NCBI GenBank assembly: GCA_008933995.1
Contig: WARS01000010.1
Coordinates: 8,349,001-8,413,000 of the forward strand
Direction of reading: 5' to 3'
DNA: 64,000 nt
Source of the DNA: Datnioides undecimradiatus
Lineage: Eukaryota > Chordata > Actinopteri > Lobotiformes > Datnioididae
Position 1 is the stretch's first letter; the number at the start of each line of letters is the position of its first letter. The position numbers and the translations under genes are program-made. Shown one piece after another: positions 21,885-36,500 of this stretch. The notes under the pieces are model-generated. The model did not search any database. It was given only the letters and a program-made list of their open reading frames with translations, and was not told the origin of the DNA.

Positions 21885-24800
21885 TGTGTAACAGTCGCTC
21901 AACACATTTGTAAATTGTCACTCTGAGAGCTTTCTCTCTAAAAGCCTTACCACTGTCTAAAAAGAAGGAGACGTTTCTTAAAAAATACTAATAAGTTCAA
22001 GCGGCAGTAGCAACTGCAGTGAGAAGGGTTAGCAAGATTCCTCTGGCCTCAGATGCATTCAGTCAGTCAAGGGCGGTGAAATATCAACACATATATGTCT
22101 TGTTAAGAATGAACAGATGTACATTTCTAAAATTATGACAATGCACAAAGAAGGATTAAATAAAAATGGGTATAATTAACATATGAAATAAAGATATGCC
22201 ACACTGAGCAGAAAAGAAAGAAAGAAGTAGTTCTGCTCACAACTGCTAGTTGTCCAGTTTCACTTGATTCCTCTCTGTTTCTAACTTTTTAACACTGTGA
22301 TTTCTCATGTGAGGACAAATCCATGTTTGAAATGAGAAAAAGCTCTCCACTGGTGCAGCGGCAAAGCTCATTCCAGAGTGGCACAAGTCGATTGAACTGA
22401 TGGTGTGAGTGGTGTCTGAAGTCCTGTAACTCCTTTCAAGAAAAGGCCCCAGTGGGCTTTCCATGGTTCAGGAGTATGCCGAGGCCATGCTGGCTTCAGC
22501 TGACAGGGCCCCCCTCAGGTCCCGGCAGCTGCCAGGATGAAGAGAATACTCAGAGTAGACACACGGTGACAGGAGCTGATGTGGTCGTCCACGTCCGTCA
22601 CAGCTTTCATTTCCTACGCCATGCCATTGATTCCCTGGCTGGGTGACATTAGTGACACTCTCTTTTAATCTGTTGCAAAGAGCTTGACCTGTGGAGCACG
22701 TCTCCTGGGGATGAGAACAAACTCTTGGCTGCTGGAGCCCAAATGGAAACTATCACTTTCTCCCTGGCTGTTTCAAGGAAAACCTCACCACAGCGACACT
22801 TCTGGATCTGGGAGTTGTTTTTGCTTTCATAAAGAGAGAGTCCCAAGGGGGAGATATAAAAGCCGGGCTACCCAGAAAAGAGCAAAAGTGAGCAAATTGC
22901 AAAAAGGAGTGGGCTGAGGAGCGAGGGATATCAGTGATGGTTTATTAACAGAAAAATGTTGGAGACCATTACTCTGTTGGGAAGAGCTGGCATATCATTT
23001 TCTCGTGGATATTTGAAATGTGAGAGTGGCTTCAATTTGAGCTTTGAGACGCTCTGCTCTGAGGAATGGCTTCTTCCGTGTGTTGTCAAAGCCGTGTGAC
23101 ATATTGTTTCAGGAGCGGGAACGGGGAGGGTGTGCGGCTGTAGACACAAGCCTGCATTTGGCGAGTGAAATTAAAGGTCATTTTGAGAAAGTGAAAATTA
23201 ATGTGAGCTATCAATTTCAGCCTTTAAAAAATGTGACACATTTCAGCCTGACACATTTTAATTAGGCCATCAATAGTATGGCAACAGTGGCTAATGGTGC
23301 AGAAGACACAACCAGGATAAGTTGCCTTCACTTTAACTGTTGTGGACACATTCAAATGGGATTTAAAGTGCTGTGTTGACACAAACAGAATATATTGAGA
23401 CCTGATTCTGAAAAACAACTTGATTTATTCTGTCAATATGTGCTGATTCTGTTTATACTATTGGTGAAAATATGCAAATTAAAACACCTATAGCAGAGGA
23501 ATATCAATATCAATACTGACTTGCAATGTAATCTCCAGTCTTTGGATTCCATTTTTACAAGTCATTGTGTGAGAAAACTGGCCCGACTACATGAATCTAG
23601 GATACTGTACATGATTTAATTAAGTTTTTTTCCTAGAAAACCAAAACAATCTTCCACTTGCAGATTTCGTTTCTCTGAAAAGGAGGAACCTTCTTCATTA
23701 GCGACACAGTCTTTAAACTGTTCCTGCTTTTGTCACCCCCCCCCCACACACACACTCTTCTGCCCAGAGAATAAATAAGATAAGGGAGAGCAATGAACGC
23801 ATCCATCATTCAAAGTGGAAAAGGGTAATTTAGCTTGGCCCTCCTGACAGCTTTACAACTTTGCACGCTATTCTATTTTAATTGGCAATCATGAATTAAC
23901 TGAATGAAAGCCCTGTTCACTGCCGATGTCTTTCTCATTGCAGCTTTTAATTGGGTTGACTTGATGAGTTCCTGAGATAAAACCAGACAATATATTCTCA
24001 TGATTGGCAACTCGTTTGTTGCCATATAATTAGGCTGCAGACAAATCAAGCACACGGCGGTTTCCTCCTCAGCCAGGCCCCGTCCTATCATCAGAGAGAG
24101 CCCTACCTACATTACAGTGAAGTGCTTTGTGTGACATGATGGATATACAGAACAGAATTCAGGTGTGTTTCTTGAGACTTTAATCTATCAGCGTCGTGTC
24201 GCGTCATTTGTCTCAAGCAATTATTGAACTAGGTCACCTGCTGCAAGTGTCACCTGTCCGTTTCCTCCGCTGAATATCCCATCATGATCATACATTTTCC
24301 AGAAAAAGGAAAATGGAATAATCAAATGCTGCAATAATCTGATTTAAATAATATGTAAGTCCGCTCCAGTAGAGCATTGAGCAAGTTTTGGGTTTTTTTC
24401 TTGCTGCTGGTTCTTAATGATTAAAACAATCCCTGAGGCTCCTCAGACTCACCCTACACTTTTACATATAAGGTCAAATGTTCAAAGCTTTCCTCCATTC
24501 TCCCTCCATTTTAAAAATAGGAAAAAGGGGAATTAAACTTTAATGGGCTGATGAATAAATATTTTGTGTCTCCAGGACTCAGCACTTTCTCCCATTCCTG
24601 CAGCTGGCTTAATTAACTCTTCCTCAAGCCTTTTGTAAATTAACACATCTCTTTCTGTGTCCTTCGACATTGTTTTTCTTTTTCTTCTTCTTCTTTTTTT
24701 TTTTTTTTGTTCCCCGGTCAAAATTTGTTAGACAGCTTTTTTTATGCAGCAATATGCCACACGGAGGGACGCATAATAATTCGACCTTAGAGTCATTATT

Positions 24801-26985
24801 TTAACTTACAGTGCAGAATTTTTCCCCCTTCAGATGCAAGTCAGAACGTTTGCTTGAGGCAAAAAGCGCACTTGGGATGTTTTTGTACTCGCCAAATAGT
24901 ATGCGAATCAGTCCAGAATGTGAGACTTTTTCATTTGTGATATTCAGAGTACCACTGGATAGGAACTTTGGCAAAATTTTGGACGTTCAGTATCTTAATC
25001 TCAGAAACAATCAGTTCGTTTCAGTTGATCCCGACATCTGTGACTATTTCTATGTGTATTTCTCAGCCTTCTTGTACAGAGACACGTATCATCCCCCAAA
25101 AAGAGCTCAACATATCTATTATTGAATATTCTCTCCTTTACTTTTCCCACGGACAGGTGGTAAGATGAGAGGCCAGAGCTGTTAGTGCTTTCATGCACGG
25201 TCCTGAACTGCCACAGCAGAGATGAAAACTGTGTGCATTTTAAAATGATCTCTTTTCAAATGCGAGCGACAGTTCTCTAAGCCCCGCCCCCCTCAGTCAC
25301 TGCTGCTGCACCTTCCAAGCTCTCCAGTCTGAGACTACACATCATGCGGTTTACAAAAGGAGCAGATCTGCAGCGCCACTTATGGACATAGGCCCTTGAT
25401 TTTCAGACAGCAGTGGACAAAAGCAGCTTCTCCTCTGCAGCCATACACTTTTGCTGGCTGACAGGACGACTGCCAACGGTGATTGGTTGAAAAATAAGAC
25501 ATGAGTTTATGTTTTGACCTTTCCAGAACTCATTTTAAACAAAAATCCTGTAGCAGGGGTCTTACACATTCACTTTATGAATACTTTACTACCATGTTGA
25601 CTCCGGTTACAGCTGCCAAGCTGCTATTAGGGATTTGTCAGCTGAAGCTGAACAAAAAAAAAAAAAAAAATTGGACCATATAAACAAAGTTTGCCTTGCC
25701 TTATTTTGACTTTTTTCTTCAAAAATACAATTTCTGACTGTCCTGGCTAAACCTGTCCTCTTCAGGGTGCCTGCAGATGACATTTCAGCACAGTCATTTT
25801 GGGGACTTTATCCTGAATTACTCCCACTGTCAGTCAGAGTGCAGCTCTTCTTCCTGGCTTATATTGTTTGTGTTTTTTGCTTTGGCCTATGCTCGCCTCT
25901 CAGATTCTGCCCCGTCACATCTGCTGGCAAGTGATAAATGTGACGTTACTCCATCAGAGGATCATTAAATGTCAGGTCCTGCCGTGACAGCGGAACGTCA
26001 TGGCAGAAAGTCAATGGTGGGGGAGGGGTTGTGCGAGTGGAGGAATCGCCTGGTGGAAGAGCCTGCTGGGAAGGATCAATGGCTCATCTAACACCCGCAT
26101 GCCCACTCCTGAACCAGGCAAGACCACTCACACCACTCACACACTCCCCGCCTGGCAATGAGGTAGTCCAGCTGCTCAAAATGAGTGTGCACAGTCAGAC
26201 ACAACCACTTGTGGTGATTTGTTGATGTACTACAAGTAAAGATGGTGACAAAATGAGGAAAGTTGACTTTTCAATCTCCTATATTCTATGTTCTAAGATT
26301 AAAATATATATGGAAATGTCTGGAAATGAGACATGGCTGCGGAGAAAAACAGTGGCAAATAGAAACAGCAGAGGGGGAGTGACTCAGCCAGAGAAAACCG
26401 GACATATCAGGCTTCATATCTTTTATTTCTCTCATCCCTCTGGTATCCTTTCATATGAAGCAATGCTGTGTGAAGTTTAGCACCCTCATACTGGCTGTGG
26501 GTGTTGGATTTATAAGTTTTCGAACACCTCTGGCTACCATATGGAGCATCTAACGTTCAGGCTCGTGTGATGGTGGAGGAAATCTCACTCAAACACTTTA
26601 TTTAAAGCGCTATTTATAACCATTTAGTTACGAAATACAAGGGTGCCAATCATGCTGTCACCATGTGAGCTGAAATGTTGCATTTATCTCTCTGCACTTG
26701 ACTCAGCTCACTTTCCAGTGGTAAAATGAAGCAATAAGCAAAAAAAACTCCAGAATATTGTATTCATAATCTTGTATTTGTCTTTAACCTTTCAAGAAGG
26801 ATATTTAATCATTGTCATCTGTTAATGCCCTCTGCCACATGAAGCATCATCTGCAGGTCATGTTTCCTCCGCCATGTGTCTGGATTCCTTACACATGCCA
26901 GTCATACAGAAACACCACAGTAAGATGATGGTATGATGATGGAGATGGTAAAGGAGACAATAGATGAAATATGCAAAATATGCAG
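21885..26985. other. Non-coding stretch
   Basis: No gene could be supported. Notable contents are a GC-richer segment at 22452-22646 open for 64 plus-strand codons, a 104-codon plus frame at 24811-25125 without partner exons or domain, a pyrimidine tract (24672-24708), a C-run with CA repeat near 23737, a GC-rich GCCCCGCCCCCC motif near 25281, and an A17 run (25654-25670). Confidence 0.5.
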
Positions 26986-26989
26986 AAAA

Positions 26990-27130
26990 GGAGCTTTTTT
27001 TGGTTTCTTGACAAATGATAAATGACATAGACAAGACTGATGCTATGCTTGTGTTCGATGGGTAAAAATGCAGCTAGTAGCCAGTTAGCTTTATTTATCA
27101 TGACTGAAAAAATAAGAGAGACCAGCTAGT
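26990..27130 (+). repeat. Dispersed teleost repeat, GTTAGCTTAGC family, copy D (diverged)
   Basis: The order TTTGGTTTCTTGACA, AAGACTGATGCTATGCTTGTGT, GGGTAAAAATGCAGCTAGTAG, CCAGTTAGCTTTATTTATCATGACT parallels the family consensus (ctttcttg / gatgatac / ctgtacgg / cagccagttagcttagcataaagact). It is more diverged than the other copies and has lost one GCTTA core unit. Confidence 0.5.
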
Positions 27131-27134
27131 CACA

Positions 27135-29440
27135 CAAAGATGATCTGAGACCTCTGAATGCTGGTCAGCCTGGAAACACTGAGCCTGACAAAATCAGCTG
27201 CACCTCCGTTTATTGTTTATATCTGCTGCCAAACTATTTCTTGGATAAAAACAAAGATTTTTTGTACATTAAAACCAGGGTGGTTGGTTTTTTTCCCCAT
27301 TTCAAGTCTTTAAACAGAGCTGACCATCTCCAGGCTTTATATGTAGCATACAGGCAGTGTATCAGTGTTGTCCAACAAACTCATTTGAACTCTCAAACTT
27401 CTTGCAAGAAAGCAAGTAAGTGTTTTTCCTTAAAAATTTGAATTATCTCTTTATTATAACAAAGGCAGATCGGCTACACAGCTCATTTTTATCAGATGGC
27501 TTACTGTAGTGTTGAGACATGAGATATAGCTGTGCATTAAATTTGATGTAATGTGATGAAAATATGCGATGATAAAACAGACTTTAGGTATCTGCGTTTG
27601 ATTTACTGACGGTACATGTAGATGTAACACCTCTAATTTAATAAGCACACAGGCAATCCACGTTTCATTTATCCAGCAGTGCATACTATTATTGTTACCA
27701 TGGAATCGCACACAGGACAGGAAGGACAATGCTCATTGAAAATAGTGCAGTTTTTTTATGTGGTAATAGTCTAAAGGCTATTGAAACAGTAATGTAGCTC
27801 GCCTCGAGGAGTGCAAACAGCCAGACAGGCAGAGGAACAATAGGGATTCATCAAGCAGCAGCCTCTAAAGCCTCGGATCGTGACAGAGTTAAATGAATTG
27901 GTCTATCAGTGCGACACCTGAGAGACAGTCTTTGGGAGTCTGTCAAGATAAACTCTTAAGGATCTTGCAGAGGGTGCATTGCAGCAAGGTCATCGTCACA
28001 TTGCATCAAACAGGGCGCTGGGAGGAGAGCTTTTGTTCTCTTATGTGAAGTCCCATTTGCCAGAGGTAACAATTAAGACTCATCTGTCAGCACAGGCTAA
28101 TGTGTTCATTCCTGATTCCACACTGGAAGTCGTCACTTGCTCATTTGTGGTTTCATAGCCATCATTAAAGTCCAAGGTGTTCTCAGCAAATGTTGCTCCC
28201 AGATTGCAGCAAAGTCTGTCGTTTGGAGCTGAATTTAACAGCTGTAATATTGTTTAAGGCAGGGGTCTGCTGCCTGTTGAGGCGGTGACTTTTTTTTCCC
28301 CCTAGCTTTAAATGGTCGTCTGGTAAGAGAGCAAAGAGTGAAAGGTGCATTTCAGTGTCACAAGAGTTTGGCACCAACCAATCTCCCGGTCCCCTCCTCG
28401 TCCCTGGGTCGCCCATTCCGTTACAGTGAGTTTTATCAGATGTGACAGCTTCAGTCCAATAAAATGGAGGTCTTTAACAAGTGTTCTTTTAGTTGAGTTT
28501 GTACAGAGGACGAATGGAAGATTGTATCTACCCATCTTGAAGCAATTCCTTTCTTAGATTTCTGTGTTGTTTGAAGTTTGATCATAGCTGAAGGTCAAAG
28601 TGGGTTGTCCCGGGTTATCACGAAGTGAACTTCACTGCCACTTTAATGCTACACAAAGAAACGCCACTGTCATTCAGCGGCAGCCCTATGTAAACTAAAT
28701 TATGATGCAAGTGTCACACAAGCCAGGGAATATAATAGCAACGTATACTTGAATCCGAGCACATTTCAGGCAGTAATGAAGTTGCACTTGAATGAGAGGG
28801 AGCTGTTTGTGATTCAGGCTTTTGGGAATAACAGACTTCGAGTCAATTCCAGCAGGTCCGTGAGAGAGTGTGGCGGCGAGATAAAGGCAAGGCAACATTG
28901 TTTAAGTCTTGATCCTGATGCAGCACTCCTCTGCTGGGGGATTGCACATTTACAATGTAGAAATCAGCCTCATCCATTGTCCTCTTACCCCCATCGCACA
29001 AATGCAGAGAGAATCCAAACATTTTCTCTCCATCTCAAGATTACACTTTGGTTGTTTTCTTGCCCTGCCTCTCCACCCCTCCCCTGGCCTCTTCTCTTTG
29101 AAACTCTTTCATTTCACAAACATCTGTTGGCAAAGGGGAATCCCTAATCTCTCAAGGGCTTTCTTTCAAATTTCATTATTGAGACTGAATGCAGATTTGA
29201 GTTACAGCAGATGCTACCGTGTTTTTTTTTTTTTTATTCTTCTATCCTAATGGATTTATGAAAAAATAATCTAAAGCCTACCATACACTAAATTGCAAAG
29301 GTTTTGATTCACACTCAAATTCTGATGGCCTCTGTGATAACTTCACTGGATTGTTGTTGGCTCAGGCCACCCGTCACCCGTCAACATTTTTTTTTTTTGA
29401 AAAGAGTGCATTTGCAACCAGTGTGGGATAGTAATGTACA
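27135..29440. other. Non-coding stretch
   Basis: No gene could be supported. Open frames of up to 132 codons (28749-29147) have no domain and no good splice context. T-runs occur at 29222-29235 and near 29389. Confidence 0.5.
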
Positions 29441-29449
29441 ATGAAGGTT

Positions 29450-29625
29450 ACAAAAAATATTTGACATTTTGGATATACAGTTGTTTGCTTTCTTGGCAAG
29501 AGACAGAAGAAAAGATCAATACTACTCTCATATCTGTACCTGAATAAATAAGAAGCAAGAGCCAGGAGCTGATTAGCTTAGCATAAAGACTTGGAAGAAA
29601 ATGGAAACGGCTCATTCCACCAGCA
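29450..29625 (+). repeat. Dispersed teleost repeat, GTTAGCTTAGC family, copy B
   Basis: Blocks in order: TATTTGACATTTTGGATATAC, TTTGCTTTCTTGGCAAGAGA, GAAAAGATCAATACTACTCTC, ATCTGTACC, CAGGAGCTGATTAGC and TTAGCATAAAGACTTGGAAG. This is the left half of the family and the best-preserved 5' portion in the window. Copies A and C share the core and right half. Confidence 0.75.
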
Positions 29626-32150
29626 GCCAATTCAGTGGTCTGTCCACTGACCATGATGACTTAACACAGACCACTGGTTACTAACAATGGGGGTGCCAAC
29701 TGGTGGTTGACACCAGTTAGTCCACTCCAGCCTAAAACCACAATTGTCATTTTGGATTAATCACACAGATAATTCTTTAAAACAAGGAACACAAAATTGT
29801 AAGTGGTTACTGCAGACCGAGGGACAAGTAATCAGACTACCCAGGCAAATTTGTTCACAAAGTGTTGCCCGTTTACACAACTGACATATATTATATACAT
29901 ATATATAGGATTATGCTAATGTCGCTAATAATTGTAAATCCAATATTCCTAATCTTTAAACTCTGATTTGGTTCCTACAAACTCCCGAGGGGAATGTCTG
30001 GCTAACCTTTTTTAGCTGCTACCATTTCTCTTAGAGTTACTGTGTTAAAAGCACGAGGGAACAGAAGTTAAAGAAGCTGATGATGAGAGCCATCAGAGTA
30101 AATCAAAACAGTGAAGCTGCAGGCTTGAAGATCAAAAGAATGAGCTGAAATGCAGAGGTAAGAAAAACTGCAGAATAGCAGATGTGGCGTCATCATTACA
30201 AGCGACTCCTGTCACATACAAGTGCCCATGCGATCCTTTGTTAAAAGCAGAAACCTCCATGGTTCAAGGACAGGTTTCTTACGTGATCATGTTCAAATGA
30301 GCAATTTTATTCGCTGATCCTTTTGGTTTCCATTTCGCAGTTCAAATCCAAAGAATGAAGCCATGAAGCCTCTCAACTGACAGTTGATGCAAGGCGAAGA
30401 CTGAAATAAAATGTGTATTCAAACTTTAATCAAATCTAAACAGCTCTGTTCTAGACTTGTCAGTTTTGAACCAAAGCCCAGAGCTAAGCCCTTTATAATC
30501 ATATCAATATCATTTTTTCTCTCATTTTGTAGGAATCAGCACACGGCTTTAGATCCTGATTAAATCAGCGTTTTGAGTATTAGTGGTTTTACTATTCTAT
30601 CTCTGGGAGAGGCAGTAGTTATTCGAATAATCAGACAAGACTGTCCTACATTGTGAAAGACACATTTGAATAAAGACTTATGTTGCTCTTAAATCTCATC
30701 TATTGTCGATGTTGAACTGATGATCATGCTCCATATATAAGAAAACTGCCTCCACTGCCTCATTGACTGCTAGAAGAGAACTTGTGAAAAGAGAAAGGCA
30801 GCTTCAGCCTGTGTAGACCTCACACTCTCCCTTTGGGACTGAACAAAGCTATGGCCTCCCTCCCATATCAACTGCATCGCCTGGACTGGGAACATAATTG
30901 GGCAGCAGAATAGAGAGACTGGAAGGACTGGAAAGCAGTTATAATGGAGTCTCATGACATTTTGAGTAGAGTGACTTGAATTAGTACATTAAAAGAGCAT
31001 TTTAGCTTGTTCTTCAGTGTTTGCAAAACAACATTTTGAGGAGTCTCGTATTTTTTGATGATTTTTTTGATATTTTTTGAATGATGTTTATTCTTTGGAT
31101 CTGTGAAATCCATTTAAAACTTTATCCTTATGTAACCCATGTTTAAAATGGCTATAATATAGCCTGTATAGAATTAATATTTAATTAAAATGTATGTTTA
31201 ATTAGTTAAAAGTACATACATTTAATTGCTTAAGAGTCGGTTAAAAATAGAACAATAATTTAATAGGAATAATTAACATAACCTATGAGAAAATATAATG
31301 ATGCTTCCCCTTTATAAAAAAAACTTGGTGCCACTTTAGATAGAATATGCTCATAACAGAGCTGAGAGCACAGGAAAGAAGTAAAGAAATTAACAAACAA
31401 GATACCTTCATGTGGAGGTGATTTGGAACATCAAAGTAAAACCTTCCCGGAATCATCAGAGCCATGTGTGAATAAATCACACCAGTTCAGGGCTCCAGAC
31501 AGTGACTGTTTAGACACATTTGACCATTTTTGTTGTCAGCGCAGCCAAGTACAACTTTTGTTTTGGAAATAGTCATCCAATACCATGTAAAACGAACAGG
31601 CAAGAAAACCCAGTTTTAAACTGGCCCTCAGGCTAAATTATTAAAGATCATAGCATCCATAAGCTCTGCTGGTCCTTTTATCATTTATTCATTATTACAG
31701 TTTAGCGTAATTCATTATCACACTGCAGCATCGTGTCAGTAGTTCTCTGTGTCTGAATACACCTGTTCAATAAGGATTAGCCTGTAAGCATGTAGAAAAG
31801 CAATATTTCAGTCTGCTCCATCTGCAGTTGCTCATCCACCGCTACTGTTTTACAGTTGCTGCAAACAAGCAAAAAACAACAAAACAAAAACAGCATGCAG
31901 TAACAATTTAGCAGAGTCTGTGACAAGTCTTTAAATTTGGTCAATTCTGGTAAACTGAGGCTGTCTGAGGGGAAGCAGCATCTCTGTACCCAGAGGAGGG
32001 GCTGGAGCTTCACTCAGTATTATGATGTCAGCAACATTTTTTATTACATTCACAGGCTTGAATATAGTGACTTCGCTGTGAAAACATGTTTGCTGTTGCA
32101 GCTCTAGAAGCGACATTCAGAGTCTTAATAAAGAACTGGACTAATATTGA

Positions 32151-32186
32151 ACAACAACAATAATAATAAAAATAATAATAATAATA
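32151..32186. repeat. (CAA)n/(ATA)n microsatellite
   Basis: Trinucleotide run passing from CAA units to ATA units, with one interruption. Confidence 0.9.
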
Positions 32187-33524
32187 CCACCCAGACAAGG
32201 AATCAGCAGCTGATCTTGATTTTAAAAAAAAGGTACCAACCTACTTTTTCACCAGGGATGATTGTAAAGTGAGAGTACTGCTCTAGGTGTGGTCTGACAT
32301 CAGTGAACGAATGCACATAATGCGTAAATTGTCTTTGCTACTGACGCACTTATCAGTAATACACACAGGAAGGTGGTGCTTCTACATTTTTCTCTGTGGT
32401 TGCTAAAACCTCCAGTAAAAAAAAAACAAAACAGTTGACTCTCATCGAAACTTGGGTTGTAATGTTTGCACTTACAATACCAAGGAACTAATTATGTAAT
32501 TTACAATGTGGAGATAAACACATAAACAACACCTGTTTGGCAATTAGTAATTTTCAGTTTATAAGAAAACATTGTTGTATTGATGGAATTATTCATTTGT
32601 TTTAGGAGCTGTTGTAGGCAAAGCTACGTTAGGTTCAGGTGACATATATTAAATTTTATCAACCATCCCTGTTAGCCCAATAAGCTAGGATTGCTGAAAC
32701 GTGCGGGAGCTGAAATAGGCTAACAACTGTTTTACTCGTGAAAGAGAAAATCAAAACTGTACGCCTTTTGAATTCATGTCTCCCTTTCATCAAACTACAG
32801 CTAGCTTCACGGCCATGTTAACTCTTTGCAAAACAAACTCAGCAGAAACAAAACTCACCAAAACCGTCTTGGTTAGAACTTCCAGTCTTCCTACTGTCAC
32901 CGACTCGTTTGGTCCAAATAAACCCTGAACTGACGTGGTTAGATATGAAAATATTCAGGCAGTACAAGCTGTTTTTTTCTGCTGCTCGTGGAGCTAGAGT
33001 CTGTTGGAGGACCTCTTGGAGGTCATTAAATTTTCTTTACAAAATGACAAAAAAATACTCCAATAAAATAGAGAGCCCATCGCTGGGCTTTTTAGGGAGT
33101 GATTTTTCCAATCGCCCAGGTTTGAGTACAGATTTTTTGTTCCTGATTGGAGTTTGGTCTCAGAGTGAAAATTCTTCCATGGTGCGCATAATGGTCCGGT
33201 CATGCTTAGGGTATGATTTGGAAACGGTGAAGAACTTGAAATAACAAAGAAATAATGAAGAAAATAACCAAACCAAAATGGGAACAACCTGCCAACGTAA
33301 AATAAGATAGCTACTTATCGACCAGATCAACACATCGACTGACCTAAAAGAATCATCCAGTCTGGATGGAGTGTATGAATTAAGCAATTTCCCGCCTTCC
33401 TGCTCCAGGTAGCAGTTTTGTATCAGTGTCATGTATTATCCGTATTTTATGAAGTGAAGTGTTGGCTTTTGTATTCTGTATTCAAAAGGGCTGATTTTTG
33501 GTTTATTGTGTTGTCATCCCATGT

Positions 33525-33558
33525 AGGATTGTATTGGTAAATTGGTAAATACAATCCT
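33525..33558. repeat. 11-bp perfect inverted repeat
   Basis: AGGATTGTATT (33525-33535) and AATACAATCCT (33548-33558) are exact reverse complements separated by a 12-base spacer containing a TGGTAAATTGGTAAA direct repeat. Could extrude as a hairpin or be a footprint of a short transposon; no function is assigned. Confidence 0.85.
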
Positions 33559-36500
33559 CCACTCACACCAGAGGAAATTATCTACTAGCAAGGAAAATAT
33601 GAATCAAATGAAAAACGTGCCATTTTGACATCACACATTTCGTCTCTCAAAGCTTTGATAAACATGTTAATGTTATTTATGCAGTGTAGAATGATTGGAC
33701 AAAACAAGTTTACTGTTCATTTGTGTTGATTTGTTCGTCTTCCAGCTCTGGCTGCATTTCCAATGCAATAAACCGGATTCCAAGACGGCAGCCCGCTCGT
33801 GCCAACATGGTTACACTTCAAATTCTAATATTGGTCCTGAATTAATTTGCTTCTTTCATCCGTCAGGACCTGTTGTGCCTTCTGTTAATGACTGACAGTG
33901 ACAGCAGAAGCTCTTGCCCACACAAATAATAAAAAGAAAGCCTAACAATAGCAACGGCAGGCAAATAGCACAACACCTTATCAGGTGAAGTTGAACATGA
34001 GGAGTTTATTTCCAAGGTGCCTTTAAGTCTAGAATACAACAAACTCAGTATGAGACCGTGTTTTTATTTTAGCATCTTAACTCTTAAAGAGGAGGATGCC
34101 AGCAATTTAAAAGATTTACAGTCAGCATGAAGCCTCTGTGTCCCAGGACTCAGTCAGTGTCTGTGAACTTGAACCAATCTTTCTGAAAGATGGAATTCAG
34201 AGCGGGGAAAAAACGTGAGTTTGTGCAATCATCAGAACGTAAATTCAGCAGCTTCACAGACAATGAATGGGTGGCTGACTCTGTGGAGCCATAACATGCA
34301 AGCATGAGTTATGAAAGGAGAAAATTTCCCACTTCCTCTCCCGGGCCTCATGGAGAAACCTTCATCACCCTTCTTTTCACCCTTGTGGCCACGTGTGTTG
34401 TGGTGACCCTGGTATGTGATTCCAGGTTTTGATGGTTGTGGTGAGAAAACATCAGAAGATAAATATATATCTAGTGCAGTCAGAAAATCAGTTTAGCTTC
34501 AGAAAAATAAGACATTGCCAAAAGTATCCACAAGCATTTTTTATTGAATATTTGCATTATTCAAGTGACTTTAGACATCTGGATTAAAAAAAAAAAGACA
34601 AGGCAACAACAAGGCGTGCACTGGTGCAAGGTGGTTCTTTTTAAAATACATTTTCCAACAATACAACATGCTGGACTCACCCAGCAAATGAACTGTATGG
34701 ATTCCTGATATTCTTCTTAAACAGTTAAGCAGATTATATCGCAGGTACAGTTGTGGTTTATATGCATTTATTCAACATAAAGGTTTCTGATCTGCGTTTC
34801 AGCTTCATACGCATATCGTTTGTACCTTACGGTTGTAATAATGATAATTTACAATAACTCTCACAACATCTAGACAACACTACCCCGCCTTCTGTGATTA
34901 GTTCCACTTGATTTAAGAAATCGACAATCAGCGGGCGTTTTCCAGAGAGCACGAATAAACTGAAAATGGCTTTATGGTGAATTCTTAAAGCCATGAGCGG
35001 GCGGCTCAATCACTATAGAGCATAAGTCTAAACATCCACATTACATTTTATTTTTTTAAAAACATTTTTTGTGCCTAACTTTAAAGTCTTTAAAGCTTTC
35101 TACACACCAGCCTCCGTTTGGTCTTCACTTTCTGTGCAAGTTGCTGACTGCTACTGAGTTGGAAAGTTAGTAACTGTGTAATGTGCCAACTAGAAGTTTG
35201 AGGTATCTTATTTCTATGTTTTAAAAAAAAGAGTAACATAAAGTTATTTTCATAATAACATACAGGTACAACTACAAATCATCTTGCAATGTGACCACAC
35301 GAGCCGCAACTGGTTGGTCAGTTGGATCCCAACTACATGCCTGTAAAGTTTCATGACTGCAAATGGCACTGCTGTGTTGCACTGACCATACCAAAAACCT
35401 AATAAAGCCCTCGAAACTGCCTCTGTGGTAGCTATAGGCAGTGTCTCCAGGTCCACATTTTGCCACGATGACACATGCACATAAACCAACAAACTGGACC
35501 TTCGACAGAATCTCTGCAAGGAAAAAACATTAATCCTCCCTCCCTGAAAGCTGTTAGACTGTCATTTCATTCAAATTTTGATTTACCGGGCTGAGCGTGT
35601 GCTAAAAATAACTCCTGGAAGTGAGTTTTATTGTCTTTATGTGTGTGAGTCACCAGTCTCACATTCATAAATGACTGCCCTGTCAAAGTAATTTCCCCAG
35701 GATTATAAACAACATAGTCCAAACATATTTTTCCTTTTTTTGCGAACATTCGGTTGCATCTCATTTCAGTTTTTTGAGCTATAGCTGGCTCATACACACC
35801 AGGCTGTATGTTCCTTTAACGCTGTTTGATTTGATCTTCATAATTCTATACATTCTACCTCAAAAGCACCATCAAAATACTTCAAAACTACTTCCACTAC
35901 ATGCATTGTGTTATTAAAAACTACACTAATTCAATATATTGATAAAAAGGTCAATTTTGTGCACGTTGGCAAATCTACTTATATAAATTCATACTGCAAT
36001 GTAATCTCCACATTACTCAATTCTGGTATTTTACATACCATTTTACATGACATTTATGACATTTTTTAATGGTCTTTCACTGTGGTCAATGATCCTGTGG
36101 CACCAATATCCTTTTATATTAGTTTATTAAACATCATTGTTATTAGCGCAGCTAAAGGTGCTGCTGTAATTAAAATATATCACTTGTTCATCAAGGCAAA
36201 TTAGCACAAATGCTATTTTCCGGTACTGTATGTGAAGCATGGTCCTGAAAACAAACAATGGCTTGCTGAACTGGTGCATTGTTGATCTTCTATATTTTGA
36301 TTTCAAAAGCAAAGAACACAGTTTGGTTTGATGCCCCCCCTTAAATATACATAACTACAACTGCTGACTTGTAATTAGCAGCTCTGCAGTCGTCTTCGGG
36401 GTTACCATGCAGCTGTTGCTGTGAACAAGCCCAGTGGAGAGGCTGTGTATTTATTTACTGTATTCCTCTGAGCAGTGGACCATGTCTGTGCTCATTATAC

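Noticed and set aside
22452..22646. 64-codon plus-strand frame in a GC-richer segment.
   Set aside because: No acceptor of quality at the left edge, no domain, and no neighbouring exon; kept only as part of the non-coding stretch.
24811..25125. 104-codon plus frame with an LRR-like stretch (DVQYLNLRNNQFVSV).
   Set aside because: Only one such unit, AT-rich codons, no partner repeats or splice sites; probably chance.
30330..30352. GTTCAAATCC resembling a tRNA B box.
   Set aside because: No matching A box, acceptor stem or anticodon arm upstream, so not a tRNA gene.
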